Assembly: GCF_013410955.1 (NCBI RefSeq)
Contig: NZ_JACCCG010000004.1
Coordinates: forward strand, 248,001-312,000
Source of the DNA: Microbacterium sp. AK009
GTDB taxonomy: Bacteria > Actinomycetota > Actinomycetes > Actinomycetales > Microbacteriaceae
Direction of reading: 5' to 3'
DNA: 64,000 nt
Each line of letters starts with the position of its first letter. Within the stretch, counting starts at the first letter, position 1. The position numbers and the translations under genes are program-made. The notes beneath the pieces are model-generated. The model was given only the letters and a program-made list of their open reading frames with translations. It searched no databases and was not told the origin of the DNA. Shown one piece after another: positions 1-8,490 of this stretch.

Positions 1-1108
1 CTCGGGTGTCGACGTGGTGTCCGCCAGCTTCGTCCGCGGCAACCCGCCCGACATCATGCTGGCCAACTACAACTACGAAGTCGCACGTTTCGTCGATCGA
101 TGCGCTCTCTCCGACCTCTCCGGCACGGAGGCGGCATCGACCATCCGAGACGACCTCGACGTGCTGATGGCGCAGTACGGTTCGTGCGAGGGTCGGACCA
201 GCGCCCTGCCCTATTCGATCATGGCATCGTCGGTCATCTACAACCGTGCGATCTTCGAGGAGAACGGACTCGAGGTCCCACAGACATGGGATGAGCTCAT
301 CGCCGTCTGCGACGCGCTCGAAGCCGCCGGTGTCACGCCGTTCTACGCCACCTTCAAGGATGACTGGACGGTCGCCCAGGGCTGGTACGACTACGCCATC
401 GGCGGCTCGATCGAGGTCGTCGACTTCTTCAATGAGCTCGCCGAGGAGGGCGCCGATGTCGGCGCTGCATCGACGGTGTCGTTCCAGGACCAGTTCGCCG
501 AGCCTCTGGAGAAGATGGCCGAGCTCACGGCCTACACCAACGGCGATGCCGACTCTCGCGGCTACAACGACGGGAATCTGGCGTTCGCCTCCGGCGAGGC
601 GGCGATGTACCTCCAGGGCCCGTGGGCGCTCGCCGAGATCGCCAAGACCGACCCTGATCTCGACCTCGGAACCTTCCCGCTGCCGATGACCGACGACCCC
701 GCTGATCTGAAGGTCCGCGTGAACACCGACCTCGCCGCGATGATCCCCGAGGAGTCGCGCCACCAGGAGGCTGCTCGTGACTTCCTGGAATTCCTGTTCC
801 AGCCGGAGAACATCGAGGCATACAACGAGTCCCAGTTGGGATTCGCTCCGACCGAGGGGTCACCGCCGCCGAGTGATCCGCGCGTGGAGGGGATGACCGC
901 CTTCTACGAGGAGGGGCGGTTCTATCAGGGCCCGTCCGTCCTCGTCCCGAGAACCATCCCGGTCTTCAGCTACGCGCAGGCTCTGGCTCTCGGCGCCGAC
1001 ACCGAGGCGACGCTGCGGACGATGGACACCGACTGGGCCCGACTGGCCTTCCGCTCGCCGCTTCCCTCGAGCGAGACCGACGCGCAGGGCGAGGAGGCCA
1101 CGCAATGA
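1..1108 (+). CDS. ABC transporter sugar-binding protein (5' truncated)
   Basis: Extracellular solute-binding protein of a carbohydrate ABC importer (family 1, MalE-like). The reading frame is open to the window edge, so the signal peptide and N-lobe start lie outside; about 368 residues are present. Visible family features are the early stretch PDIMLANYNYEV, the hinge region YSIMASSVIYNRAIFEENG followed by P.TWDELIAVCDALEAAGVTPF, and the late block AFASGEAAMYLQGPWAL, typical of sugar-binding proteins. Its stop overlaps the next start (ATGA), so it is translationally coupled to the two permeases. The adjacent alpha-glucosidase suggests an alpha-glucoside or maltooligosaccharide ligand; that is inference. 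Confidence 0.9.
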   Translation, partial: SGVDVVSASFVRGNPPDIMLANYNYEVARFVDRCALSDLSGTEAASTIRDDLDVLMAQYGSCEGRTSALPYSIMASSVIYNRAIFEENGLEVPQTWDELIAVCDALEAAGVTPFYATFKDDWTVAQGWYDYAIGGSIEVVDFFNELAEEGADVGAASTVSFQDQFAEPLEKMAELTAYTNGDADSRGYNDGNLAFASGEAAMYLQGPWALAEIAKTDPDLDLGTFPLPMTDDPADLKVRVNTDLAAMIPEESRHQEAARDFLEFLFQPENIEAYNESQLGFAPTEGSPPPSDPRVEGMTAFYEEGRFYQGPSVLVPRTIPVFSYAQALALGADTEATLRTMDTDWARLAFRSPLPSSETDAQGEEATQ

Positions 1109-2016
1109 CCGCCACCGAGACGATCGTCGCAGGATCGGCGGCGACCCGCCGCTCCCGGCGGCGAGTGGAACCCATCTACTATCTGTTCCTCCTCCCGAGC
1201 GTGGTGCTGTTCACCCTCGCGATCACGGTGCCGGGGATCGTCGGGATCTTCTTCAGCTTCACCGACTCCATCGGGATCGGCTCCTGGAACTTCATCGGCC
1301 TGACCAACTACATCGCCCTCTTCAGCGACCCCGCCATCCTGCAGAGCTACCTCTTCACCTTCGGGTTCGCCACGGCGACGGTCATCGTCGTCAACATCGT
1401 GGCGTTCCTGCTGGCGGTGGGGCTCACCTCCCGCATCCGGTTCCGCACCGGGCTGCGCACGATCTTCGTCATCCCGATGGTGATCTCGGGCATCATCATC
1501 GCCTACGTCTTCAACTTCCTGTTCTCCAACTCCGTGCCCTCGCTCGGACAGGCCACCGGGATCGGATGGCTGCAGGAGAGCCTGCTCGCCAATCCCGACC
1601 TCGCGTGGGTCGCGATCGTCATCGTGACCGCGTGGCAGGCGATCCCCGGCACGCTCCTCATCTACATCGCCGGGCTCCTGTCGGTTCCCGGTGACGTCTA
1701 CGAAGCGGCCGACATCGACGGCGCCAACAAGCGCCAGCAGCTCCTTCGCATCACGGTGCCGCTGGTCGCAGGCTACGTCGTGATCAATGTGATCCTCGGA
1801 TTCAAGAACTTCCTCAACGCGTACGACGTCATCGTGGGCCTCACCAACGGCGGGCCGGGAACGGCGACCCGCAGCATCGCGATGAGCATCATCTTCGGCT
1901 TCAACAGCGGCGACTACGCCTACCAGATGGCCAACGCGACCATCTTCTTCATCGTCGCCGTGCTCATCTCCGTCCTCCAACTCTCCCTCACCCGCGGAAG
2001 GAAGGTCTTCCGATGA
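1105..2016 (+). CDS. Sugar ABC transporter permease (MalF/UgpA-like)
   Basis: Membrane subunit of the carbohydrate importer, 303 residues, about six transmembrane helices. The cytoplasmic EAA loop that docks on the ATPase begins near residue 200 (EAADIDGANKRQQLLRITVP). A basic N-terminus (RRSRRR, residues 15-20) precedes the first helix, consistent with cytoplasmic orientation. The start codon overlaps the binding-protein stop by 4 bp and the stop overlaps the second permease start by 4 bp. No ATPase gene is in the cluster; such importers often use a shared MsmK/MsiK-type ATPase encoded elsewhere. Confidence 0.92.
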   Translation: MTATETIVAGSAATRRSRRRVEPIYYLFLLPSVVLFTLAITVPGIVGIFFSFTDSIGIGSWNFIGLTNYIALFSDPAILQSYLFTFGFATATVIVVNIVAFLLAVGLTSRIRFRTGLRTIFVIPMVISGIIIAYVFNFLFSNSVPSLGQATGIGWLQESLLANPDLAWVAIVIVTAWQAIPGTLLIYIAGLLSVPGDVYEAADIDGANKRQQLLRITVPLVAGYVVINVILGFKNFLNAYDVIVGLTNGGPGTATRSIAMSIIFGFNSGDYAYQMANATIFFIVAVLISVLQLSLTRGRKVFR

Positions 2017-2957
2017 CCACGCAACCCGCCCTGTCCGCCGAGACCGCCGAGGGCGAGCTCATCGCCGATCGGGAGAATCGGAAGGCCCACTCCGCCGACG
2101 AAGGACCGAAGCCCAGATCCCGAGGCCGCGTCGGCCAGGAACGTGTCAACTGGTCGACGACGGTGATCCTCATCCTCTGCGCGGTCACCGTGCTGCTGCC
2201 GCTGTACGTCACCATTTCGATGTCGCTGAAGACCTCGGGACAGGCCGTCGACGGGAATGCCTTCTCGCTGCCCGCGCCCTTCAGCTTCGACGGCTTCGTC
2301 GAAGCCTGGACCCTCACCCGCTTCCCCGTGGGAGCAGCGGTGTCGCTCTTCGTCACCGCCGGAACGGTGATCCTCACCATCATCCTCGCCGCCTTCGCCT
2401 CGTACGCGATCGTGCGCAACTGGGACCGACGGCTGTTCCGGTACTCGTTCTTCTACCTGCTCGCGGCGATGTTCATTCCCTTCCCCGTGGTGGCTCTCCC
2501 GCAGATCCAGCTGACCGGACGCGTGGGCCTGGACAATCCCCTGGGCGTGGTTCTGCTGGCCACGATGTTCCAGCTGAGCTTCAGCGTTCTGCTGTTCACC
2601 GCGTTCCTGCGATCCATCCCCTACGAGCTGGAGGAGAGCGCCCGCATCGACGGCGCCAGCACCTGGCAGACATTCTGGAAGCTCATCTTCCCGCTTCTGG
2701 CACCGATGAGCGCCACCGTGGGCATCTTCGCTTTCCTCTACGCGTGGAATGACTTCATGATGCCCTCGCTGATCATCTCCGACCCGAACCTGCAGACCCT
2801 CCCGGTGCGGCAGAACCTCTTCCAGAACCAGTTCAGCAACAACTACAACGTCGCCTTCGCGTCGTATCTGATGGCCATGGCCCCGGCGATCATCGCCTAT
2901 CTGTTCACCCAGCGCTGGGTCATGGCAGGCGTGACGCAGGGTGCGGTCAAGGGCTGA
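2013..2957 (+). CDS. Sugar ABC transporter permease (MalG/UgpE-like)
   Basis: Second membrane subunit of the importer, 314 residues. About 50 hydrophilic residues precede the first helix, longer than in many MalG proteins. The EAA loop lies near residue 205 (EESARIDGASTWQTFWKLIF), and the C-terminus carries the usual family ending TQRWVMAGVTQGAVKG. It is coupled to the first permease through an ATGA overlap and is followed 44 bp later by the glucosidase, so all four genes are probably one transcript. Confidence 0.92.
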   Translation: MTTQPALSAETAEGELIADRENRKAHSADEGPKPRSRGRVGQERVNWSTTVILILCAVTVLLPLYVTISMSLKTSGQAVDGNAFSLPAPFSFDGFVEAWTLTRFPVGAAVSLFVTAGTVILTIILAAFASYAIVRNWDRRLFRYSFFYLLAAMFIPFPVVALPQIQLTGRVGLDNPLGVVLLATMFQLSFSVLLFTAFLRSIPYELEESARIDGASTWQTFWKLIFPLLAPMSATVGIFAFLYAWNDFMMPSLIISDPNLQTLPVRQNLFQNQFSNNYNVAFASYLMAMAPAIIAYLFTQRWVMAGVTQGAVKG

Positions 2958-3001
2958 CCCGCCCCCATCCGATCCGATCCGCTGAAAGGAAACCCCTCCT
3001 C

Positions 3002-4696
3002 GTGACATCCGCCGGCAGCCCCGCCGTCCAGACCGCCGACCCTCAGGAGCTCGAGCTGCCCGAGTGGTGGCGCCAGGCCGTCGTCTACCAGGTCTACCCC
3101 CGCAGCTTCGCCGACGCCGACGGCGACGGCATCGGCGATCTCCGCGGCATCCTCTCGCGGGTCGATCATCTGAGGGATCTCGGCGTCGACGCGGTCTGGT
3201 TGAGCCCGTTCTATCCGTCCGAACTCGCCGACGGCGGATACGACGTCGCCGACTACCGGGATGTCGACCCGCGGCTGGGAACCCTCGACGACTTCGACCG
3301 TCTCGTCGACGCGCTCCACGCCGTGGGCATCCGCATCGTCGTCGACATCGTCCCCAACCACACCTCCGACCAGCACGCCTGGTTCCAGGAGGCGCTCGCC
3401 GCGGGCCGGGGGTCGACGGCGAGAGATCGGTACATCTTCCGCGACGGCACAGGCCCGGACGGCTCCGAACCGCCGACCGACTGGGTCTCGGTCTTCGGAG
3501 GGCCGGCCTGGGAGCGCGTCGCAGACGGCCAGTGGTACTTCCACAACTTCGCCGTCGAGCAGCCCGACCTCAACTGGGACAACCCCGAGGTCCGCGCCGA
3601 CTTCGTGCGCACTCTTCGCTTCTGGGCAGACCGGGGCGTCGACGGGTTTCGCATCGATGTCGCCCACATGCTGACGAAGGACCTCACCGAGCCACTGCCC
3701 TCTCGGACCGAGCTCGAGACTCTCCCGCGGGACGGCCAGCACCCTCTCATCGACCGTGATGACGTGCACGAGGTCTACGCCGAGTGGCGGGCGGTCTTCG
3801 ACTCGTACGATCCACCTCGCACGGCCGTCGCCGAGGCCTGGGTCGATCCCGTGCGCATCCCGCTCTACGCCCGGGCGGAGAGTCTCGGCCAGGCCTTCAA
3901 TTTCGACCTGCTGGAAGCCGATTTCGACGCGGGGCAGTTCAGCCGTATCGTCGGCTCGAATCTGCTGCTGGCGGCGGAATCGGGCTCGTCGACCACCTGG
4001 GTGCTGTCCAATCACGATGTCGTCCGCCACGCCACGCGCTACGGCCTCCCCGACGCCGAACGCGGCGAGGACGGTCGACCGGTGCGCAAGCACGGCAACG
4101 AGTGGCTGCTCTCCGGCGGCCGGACGCCCGTGCTCGACCGCGAGCGGGGGTTGCGCCGGGCGCGCGCCGCGATCCTCTTCGTGCTCGGCCTTCCCGGGTC
4201 CGCCTACATCTACCAGGGCGAGGAGCTGGGTCTGCACGAGGTCGCCGAGATCCCCGATTCCCGAAGGCAGGACCCCACGTTCTTCCGGAGCCCCGGCGAA
4301 GACGTCGGTCGGGACGGATGTCGCGTACCCCTTCCGTGGTCGGCCCACGAGCCGTCCTTCGGCTTCGGCGGCAGCTCTCCCCACCTCCCGCAGCCGGCGT
4401 GGTTCGCGCGGTCGGCTGCGTCGGAGCAGACGGATGACCCGGGCTCGACGCTCACCCTCTACCGCGACGCTCTCGCCGCGCGGCGACGCCTGCAGACCGC
4501 CGAGAGCCTGGAATGGGTCGAGACCGGGCGTGACGATGTGCTGCACTTCCGACGCCCCAACGGATGGACCGTCATCACGAACTTCGGCACCGAACCGTTC
4601 CCGCTGCCGAAGCACGTCACCCCTGTCCTGTCATCCGAGCCGATCGAGGACGGCCTGCTCCCGGGGGAGACCACGGTCTGGTTCGACGCGCTCTGA
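3002..4696 (+). CDS. GH13 alpha-glucosidase (oligo-1,6-glucosidase type)
   Basis: Glycoside hydrolase family 13, 564 residues, cytoplasmic (no signal peptide). The four conserved regions are present: region I DIVPNH (115-120), region II GFRIDVAH with nucleophile D219, region III AVAEAW with acid/base E278, and region IV LSNHDVV with D339. The N-terminal block WWRQAVVYQVYPRSFADADG and the QGEELGLHEV block are typical of the alpha-glucosidase/oligo-1,6-glucosidase group. A GTG start is used, preceded by GAAAGGAA. Position after the importer genes implies hydrolysis of imported alpha-linked oligosaccharides; linkage specificity cannot be read from the sequence. Confidence 0.93.
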   Translation: MTSAGSPAVQTADPQELELPEWWRQAVVYQVYPRSFADADGDGIGDLRGILSRVDHLRDLGVDAVWLSPFYPSELADGGYDVADYRDVDPRLGTLDDFDRLVDALHAVGIRIVVDIVPNHTSDQHAWFQEALAAGRGSTARDRYIFRDGTGPDGSEPPTDWVSVFGGPAWERVADGQWYFHNFAVEQPDLNWDNPEVRADFVRTLRFWADRGVDGFRIDVAHMLTKDLTEPLPSRTELETLPRDGQHPLIDRDDVHEVYAEWRAVFDSYDPPRTAVAEAWVDPVRIPLYARAESLGQAFNFDLLEADFDAGQFSRIVGSNLLLAAESGSSTTWVLSNHDVVRHATRYGLPDAERGEDGRPVRKHGNEWLLSGGRTPVLDRERGLRRARAAILFVLGLPGSAYIYQGEELGLHEVAEIPDSRRQDPTFFRSPGEDVGRDGCRVPLPWSAHEPSFGFGGSSPHLPQPAWFARSAASEQTDDPGSTLTLYRDALAARRRLQTAESLEWVETGRDDVLHFRRPNGWTVITNFGTEPFPLPKHVTPVLSSEPIEDGLLPGETTVWFDAL

Positions 4697-4915
4697 CGGC
4701 GCGCGCGACTGTGACGCGTCCGGCGGGAAGCCCGGCGGGGCGGCGCCCGGCCGCACACGCCGCACCGTGATGCTCTCTCGCGGGATGAGGATGTGACGCG
4801 CGTCGTCGACGAGGATCGTGACCGGCTCTGACGACCCGCCGTGCGCCTGCGGGGCTGAGCTTCGAAGCGGACGGAGAGCGAGCCCGACGCGGTCGGAGAA
4901 CACGCCGTCCCCCAA
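4631..4915 (-). CDS. Possible small ORF, 94 aa, unrecognised
   Basis: An open frame on the minus strand between the tmRNA terminator and the glucosidase 3' end, overlapping the last 66 bases of that gene. The central part (around VTILVDDARHILIPRESITV) has a strong C/G bias in third codon positions, as real genes here do. I recognise no family and see no clear ribosome binding site for the ATG at 4915. It may be a small gene, a decayed remnant, or a chance frame in GC-rich DNA. Confidence 0.22.
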   Translation of the reverse strand: MGDGVFSDRVGLALRPLRSSAPQAHGGSSEPVTILVDDARHILIPRESITVRRVRPGAAPPGFPPDASQSRAPSERVEPDRGLPREQAVLDRLG

Positions 4916-4921
4916 GCAAAA
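4697..4921. other. Intergenic region between glucosidase and tmRNA terminator
   Basis: About 225 bases without a confident gene. No clear terminator hairpin follows the glucosidase stop. The only candidate content is the minus-strand open frame described separately. Confidence 0.5.
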
Positions 4922-4959
4922 GGCCCGGGCCCCGCGGAGATCGCGGGGCCCGGGCCTTT
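4922..4959 (-). terminator. Strong rho-independent terminator of tmRNA
   Basis: A perfect 15-bp inverted repeat (4922-4936 and 4942-4956) with a 5-base loop, all G/C in the stem. On the minus strand it is followed by TTTTGCTT (4921-4914) and on the plus strand by TTT, so it could work both ways. It sits 17 bases beyond the tmRNA 3' end. Confidence 0.85.
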
Positions 4960-4975
4960 CGTGTGACAGCGGCGC

Positions 4976-5344
4976 TGGTGGAGATGGGGGGAATCGAACC
5001 CCCGTCCATCGCTGGGATACTGCGTCTTCTCCGGGCGCAGTCTGTAAAGACGTTCTGCTCGGCCCCGACCTTTGTCACAGACACCTAAGTCGACAGGCCC
5101 AGCCTGGGAAGAGTCCCGCGTGACGTCCAGGCACCGTCACGCAGCAAGTCCCCTAGATGACGCCAGAATCCGTAGCGGGAACACCTACGGTCTGACGGAG
5201 TTCAGGCTCGCTTAGGCAGCGAGGGCGAACTCAGTGCGCTTAGGTTCGGCACTTGTTGGTTCGCAGAGATCGTTAACGAGATAACTCTGCATCCTCGGCC
5301 CGCTTCCCGCAGATTCACAGGCGATGTCGAAACCGATCATCCCC
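4976..5344 (-). ncRNA. ssrA: Transfer-messenger RNA (tmRNA)
   Basis: Rescues stalled ribosomes together with SmpB. On the minus strand the RNA begins GGGGATGATCGGTTTCGACA and ends with a T-arm GGGGGTTCGATTCCCCC, then CATCTCC and ACCA. GGGGATG pairs with CATCTCC as the acceptor stem, with one G-U pair, and CCA is encoded. The tag frame runs 5250 to 5212 and reads AEPKRTEFALAA followed by TAA, ending in the usual degradation signal. Length is about 369 nt, normal for a one-piece tmRNA. smpB is on the same strand about 3.8 kb upstream. Confidence 0.95.
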
Positions 5345-5502
5345 ATGGATCCCTCGAGAGGGAGCCGCTGTCACACTGTGGAATTGCCATGCTCGACCGA
5401 TGTTTCGCCGAGCACATCAGGATACAACGGATGCCGGCGTCTCGCCATTCCCCGATGGATGGCGACGCGCGGGGTGCCTCTCCCCCGCGCGCCGTCACCA
5501 CG

Positions 5503-6309
5503 TCAGGCGAAGTCCAGCGCTCCGCGCACGATCGAGTCTCCGGAGTGGGTCGGATCGCCGTCGACCGGCTCGTCGGAGACATCCACGAGGACGAACTCAC
5601 GCAGATCGATCGTGTCGGGCACGACGAACTCGCCGGTCTGGCCCTCGAGCATGCCGAGGCTGATGATCTCGGTGGCATCCTCGGTGATCAGCCACACTTC
5701 GCGATTGCTGTCCGGATCGACATCGGCGTCGAGGGTCACCTCGATGACCGTCTCGTCTCCGCGCTCCACGACCACCGCAGACCCCTCGGCGCCGGGGTGG
5801 TCGGGAAAGGCGGCGAGCTCAGCGGACGCCAACTCGACGACCGTCGCCTGGCGCGTCAGGGCCCATCCCCCTACAGCGACGCCCAGCACCGCCACGCTGG
5901 CGGCCAGCACGAAGAGTCCGCGGATGAGCCCGCTGCGCCGACGAGGCGGCACGGGCGCATCGCCGGAGGCGGCGGGTGATCGATCCACTCCCCCGTCGGC
6001 GGGGCTCGTCACATCGCCTTCGACCGCGGGATCGATCTCCGAGGCGGCTGACACGCCGGAGATGTCTCCCGGCGTGGTGAATCCGAGTTCCTCCGAGATA
6101 CGTGACCACACGCGCTCGGGCGGGGCTTCGAGGTCTTCGAGCAGGACGGTGGAGCGACCGGCCACCACCGTGCGGGTCAGAGCGGACAGCTCCACCGCGC
6201 AGCGAGGACAGGTGCTGAGGTGATCCTGTTCGGCAGCGGTCGCCACCGGCTCTCCGATCGCAAGGAGCGTCAGGACTTCGGGATCGAGATGCGACTCAAG
6301 ATGCGGCAT
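5503..6309 (-). CDS. rskA: RskA-family anti-sigma factor
   Basis: Membrane-anchored anti-sigma-K-type factor, 268 residues. The N-terminal part has the zinc-associated anti-sigma pattern HxxxCxxC (H30, C34, C37). A Pro/Ala-rich linker with a basic PPRRR end leads to a single transmembrane helix (about 129-152), and the extracytoplasmic C-terminal half (158-268) resembles the RskA domain (VWLITEDATEIISLG). The start lies inside the end of the sigma gene (14-bp overlap), so the pair is co-translated. By analogy with RskA it should hold the upstream sigma factor until regulated proteolysis; no site protease is encoded nearby. Confidence 0.9.
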   Translation of the reverse strand: MPHLESHLDPEVLTLLAIGEPVATAAEQDHLSTCPRCAVELSALTRTVVAGRSTVLLEDLEAPPERVWSRISEELGFTTPGDISGVSAASEIDPAVEGDVTSPADGGVDRSPAASGDAPVPPRRRSGLIRGLFVLAASVAVLGVAVGGWALTRQATVVELASAELAAFPDHPGAEGSAVVVERGDETVIEVTLDADVDPDSNREVWLITEDATEIISLGMLEGQTGEFVVPDTIDLREFVLVDVSDEPVDGDPTHSGDSIVRGALDFA

Positions 6310-6886
6310 GGCTCACCTCCAATCGGGATCGCAAACGGGTAAGGCTTCGGCGGATGTGACTCTTGACGGTGCCCAGTGGCATGTTCAGCCGGGAGGCGAT
6401 CTGCTGGTGCGTCAGATCGTCGTAGAACGCCAGCTTGACGACCTCTCGGGCATCGGGTTCCAGGCGGCTGATCTCGTCGGCGAGAAGGATGGTATCGCCG
6501 ATGTCGACCTCCGGGGCGTCACGACCCATGGGTTCGGCGTACCTCTCGAGCTCTCGTTGCAGAGCTCCGATCCGTGCGCGCGCCTCGTGGGTGTCGGCGA
6601 TCCGGCGGCGGGCGATGGCGATCAACCACGTCGACACCCGCGCCTTGCCGGGGTCGAAACTCGCCCGGGAACCCCACGCCGAGACGAATGTCTTCTGCGT
6701 GACGTCTTCGGCGTCGCTGCGGTCTCCCAGCGAGCGGAGCGCCAGCGTGAACACCACCGGCGACCAGCGCCGGTAGATCTCCGCCAGCGCCCGCTCGTCC
6801 CCGTCTCGAAAGCGTTCACCGACCCCTTCGTCGGCCGCTCCCGGCGGCGAGACCGCCGAATTGTCGATACTCATGGTGGCGCTCAC
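6296..6886 (-). CDS. sigK: ECF sigma factor (SigK-like)
   Basis: RNA polymerase sigma-70 family, ECF group, 196 residues. Region 2 covers about 28-95 (LRSLGDRSDAEDVTQKTFVS, then STWLIAIARRRIAD), and region 4 about 135-188 with a helix-turn-helix (LTHQQIASRLNMPLGTVKSH). The partner is the RskA-like protein whose start overlaps its 3' end. Its start codon overlaps the sortase stop by 4 bp. Assignment to the SigK group rests on the partner type and gene order. Confidence 0.9.
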   Translation of the reverse strand: MSATMSIDNSAVSPPGAADEGVGERFRDGDERALAEIYRRWSPVVFTLALRSLGDRSDAEDVTQKTFVSAWGSRASFDPGKARVSTWLIAIARRRIADTHEARARIGALQRELERYAEPMGRDAPEVDIGDTILLADEISRLEPDAREVVKLAFYDDLTHQQIASRLNMPLGTVKSHIRRSLTRLRSRLEVSHAAS

Positions 6887-7521
6887 TCCTGTATGGGGGT
6901 GGCGAGGGCCACCACATTGTCCTGATAGCGCCCGATCGACGCGTCGAAAGGACCACCGCAGGTGATGAGGACAAGTGTGGGCGAACCGGACCGGGCGAAC
7001 AAGTCATCGACAGGAAGGTCGGCTTTCCGGTAGTAGGTGACCGAATCCAGACGATAACGGGTGAGCGCGCCCGTATCATCGGTCACTTCGATGACCGTTC
7101 CCTGAGCCAGATCCCGGATGCGGCTGAAGGGGCCGATCCCGTACCCGGGCATGTCGACATGGGCCGAGACGACGGTGCGTCCCTCCGCCGACTGGGGTCC
7201 AGGACCGAAGCGATACCATCCGGCCACGGCGGGGTCTTCGGGAAGCTCCATCGCATCGTTGGCGTCCACCCCGACGGGGATCACGGGAACGTCGATCCCT
7301 GCGTCCGCCACCGATACTCGCACCGGCGCCGGGACGACGGCGGCCGGCGGCGGTGTGGCCGGGGCCACGGGGATCTCCACCGAGGGGGTCGGTGCCGGTG
7401 CGGAGATCTCCGGGGCGGGAAGCGAGGTGGCCGGCTGCGGCGCCGATTCGACCGGGGTGCCGCAGCCGGTGAGGGCGAGGACGAGCAGTGCCACCAGGGG
7501 TACCGCTCGCCTCGCCCTCAT
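6883..7521 (-). CDS. Class F-like sortase, predicted lipoprotein
   Basis: Cysteine transpeptidase, 212 residues from the ATG at 7521, chosen because GAAGGACG lies directly upstream and a signal peptide begins there. The N-terminus is a lipoprotein signal (LALTGC, Cys20). A Pro/Ala-rich spacer (21-68) leads to the sortase domain with H121 (SAHVDMPG), C188 (TLVLITCGG) and R198 (SIGRYQDNVV), the expected His-Cys-Arg set. It lies between a DUF4397 surface protein and the sigma gene; stop overlaps the sigma start, and it begins 20 bases after the DUF4397 stop. Class F sortases usually attach or process surface proteins; the obvious client is the upstream DUF4397 protein. Confidence 0.88.
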   Translation of the reverse strand: MRARRAVPLVALLVLALTGCGTPVESAPQPATSLPAPEISAPAPTPSVEIPVAPATPPPAAVVPAPVRVSVADAGIDVPVIPVGVDANDAMELPEDPAVAGWYRFGPGPQSAEGRTVVSAHVDMPGYGIGPFSRIRDLAQGTVIEVTDDTGALTRYRLDSVTYYRKADLPVDDLFARSGSPTLVLITCGGPFDASIGRYQDNVVALATPIQE

Positions 7522-7541
7522 CGTCCTTCTATCCTCGCCGA

Positions 7542-8366
7542 TCAGCGACCGCTGCGGGCGCGGACAACGACCAAGGTGCCACCGGCGACACCCAAGGCGA
7601 CGAGGAGGCCGGCAGCGAGCCACGCACCCTGCACGAGCGTGTCCTGCGCGGCCAGCTGGCCACCGGCGCCCGACGGGACGCCGCCCGAGGGGCCACCGTG
7701 CAGGCCCTCGATGGTCTGCACGGCGAGAGCGAGGTTGCCGGCCTCAGCCGAGCCCCACGCGTAGACGATGGTCAGCGTGCCCTCGGCGACGTTGACGTCC
7801 GCCGGACCGATGACCGGGTCAGTGGTGCCCGCAAGGGCGACCGCAGCCGAGACCGTGCCCGCCGGGAGGTTCAGGGTGGCCTCGTTCGGGTTCGTCAGGT
7901 CCTCGACGACCGGGGAGCCGCCCGCGAGGATGTCGACGGCGGGTGCCGCGGCGACGTGACGGACCGTCAGACGGCCCTCGCCCGCAGCGGTCTGCGCGGT
8001 GTCGTTGACGAAGGCGTTGAGCGCGGGCTCGCCCGCCTCGTTCAGGTTGGCGGTGGCGGTGTAGTTCACACCGGCGTCCAGCGTCACCGAGGTCTGAAGG
8101 ATGGGGGCGCTCGCGTCAGCGGCGTCCGTCGCCGTGAGCGCGATGTCGTAGCTGTCCGCCGGGAGTGCCAGCGGGCCGGCGAGGTCGCCGGGCTGGAAGT
8201 CGTCGAGGGTCAATTCGCCGTTGACGTAGACGTCGACGGGAGTGTCCGGGATGCCGTGCAGCACCGAAAGCTGAGCCTCGCCGCTCGTGCTTGCGTTCGC
8301 GGGAAGGGCAAGGCCCAGTGCCGCGACGACGCCGACCGTGAGGCCGGCAACCATGGTCTTGCGCAT
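7542..8366 (-). CDS. DUF4397 surface protein with C-terminal membrane anchor
   Basis: Predicted exported protein, 274 residues from the ATG at 8366, preceded by a good AGGAGG; an upstream GTG at 8402 is in frame but less likely. The N-terminus is a Sec signal (MRKTMVAGLTVG...ANAS). Two DUF4397-type repeats are visible (LSVLHGIPDTPVDVYVNG and LTVRHVAAAPAVDILAGG). The C-terminus has a Gly/Ser spacer, a hydrophobic helix (about 245-268) and a basic tail RARSGR, the layout of a cell-wall sorting signal, but without LPXTG. First gene of the sortase/sigma/anti-sigma operon. Confidence 0.88.
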   Translation of the reverse strand: MRKTMVAGLTVGVVAALGLALPANASTSGEAQLSVLHGIPDTPVDVYVNGELTLDDFQPGDLAGPLALPADSYDIALTATDAADASAPILQTSVTLDAGVNYTATANLNEAGEPALNAFVNDTAQTAAGEGRLTVRHVAAAPAVDILAGGSPVVEDLTNPNEATLNLPAGTVSAAVALAGTTDPVIGPADVNVAEGTLTIVYAWGSAEAGNLALAVQTIEGLHGGPSGGVPSGAGGQLAAQDTLVQGAWLAAGLLVALGVAGGTLVVVRARSGR

Positions 8367-8490
8367 GAAGATCCTCCTGGGGTGAGTGGCAGTGAGGTTC
8401 ACCGCCTTTCATGAAGTACTTCTCGGCGCCACCGCCGTTTGGATGCACCCGCATGAGATTTTTCCGAATCGGCGTCGTAGAGTCGCCCTC

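Noticed and set aside
8421..8446. Possible SigK-type promoter (GCATCC and CCGAGA on minus strand) before the DUF4397 gene
   Set aside because: The spacing is about 14 bases, shorter than the 16-17 I recall for SigK promoters, and the -10 match is imperfect; not strong enough to list.
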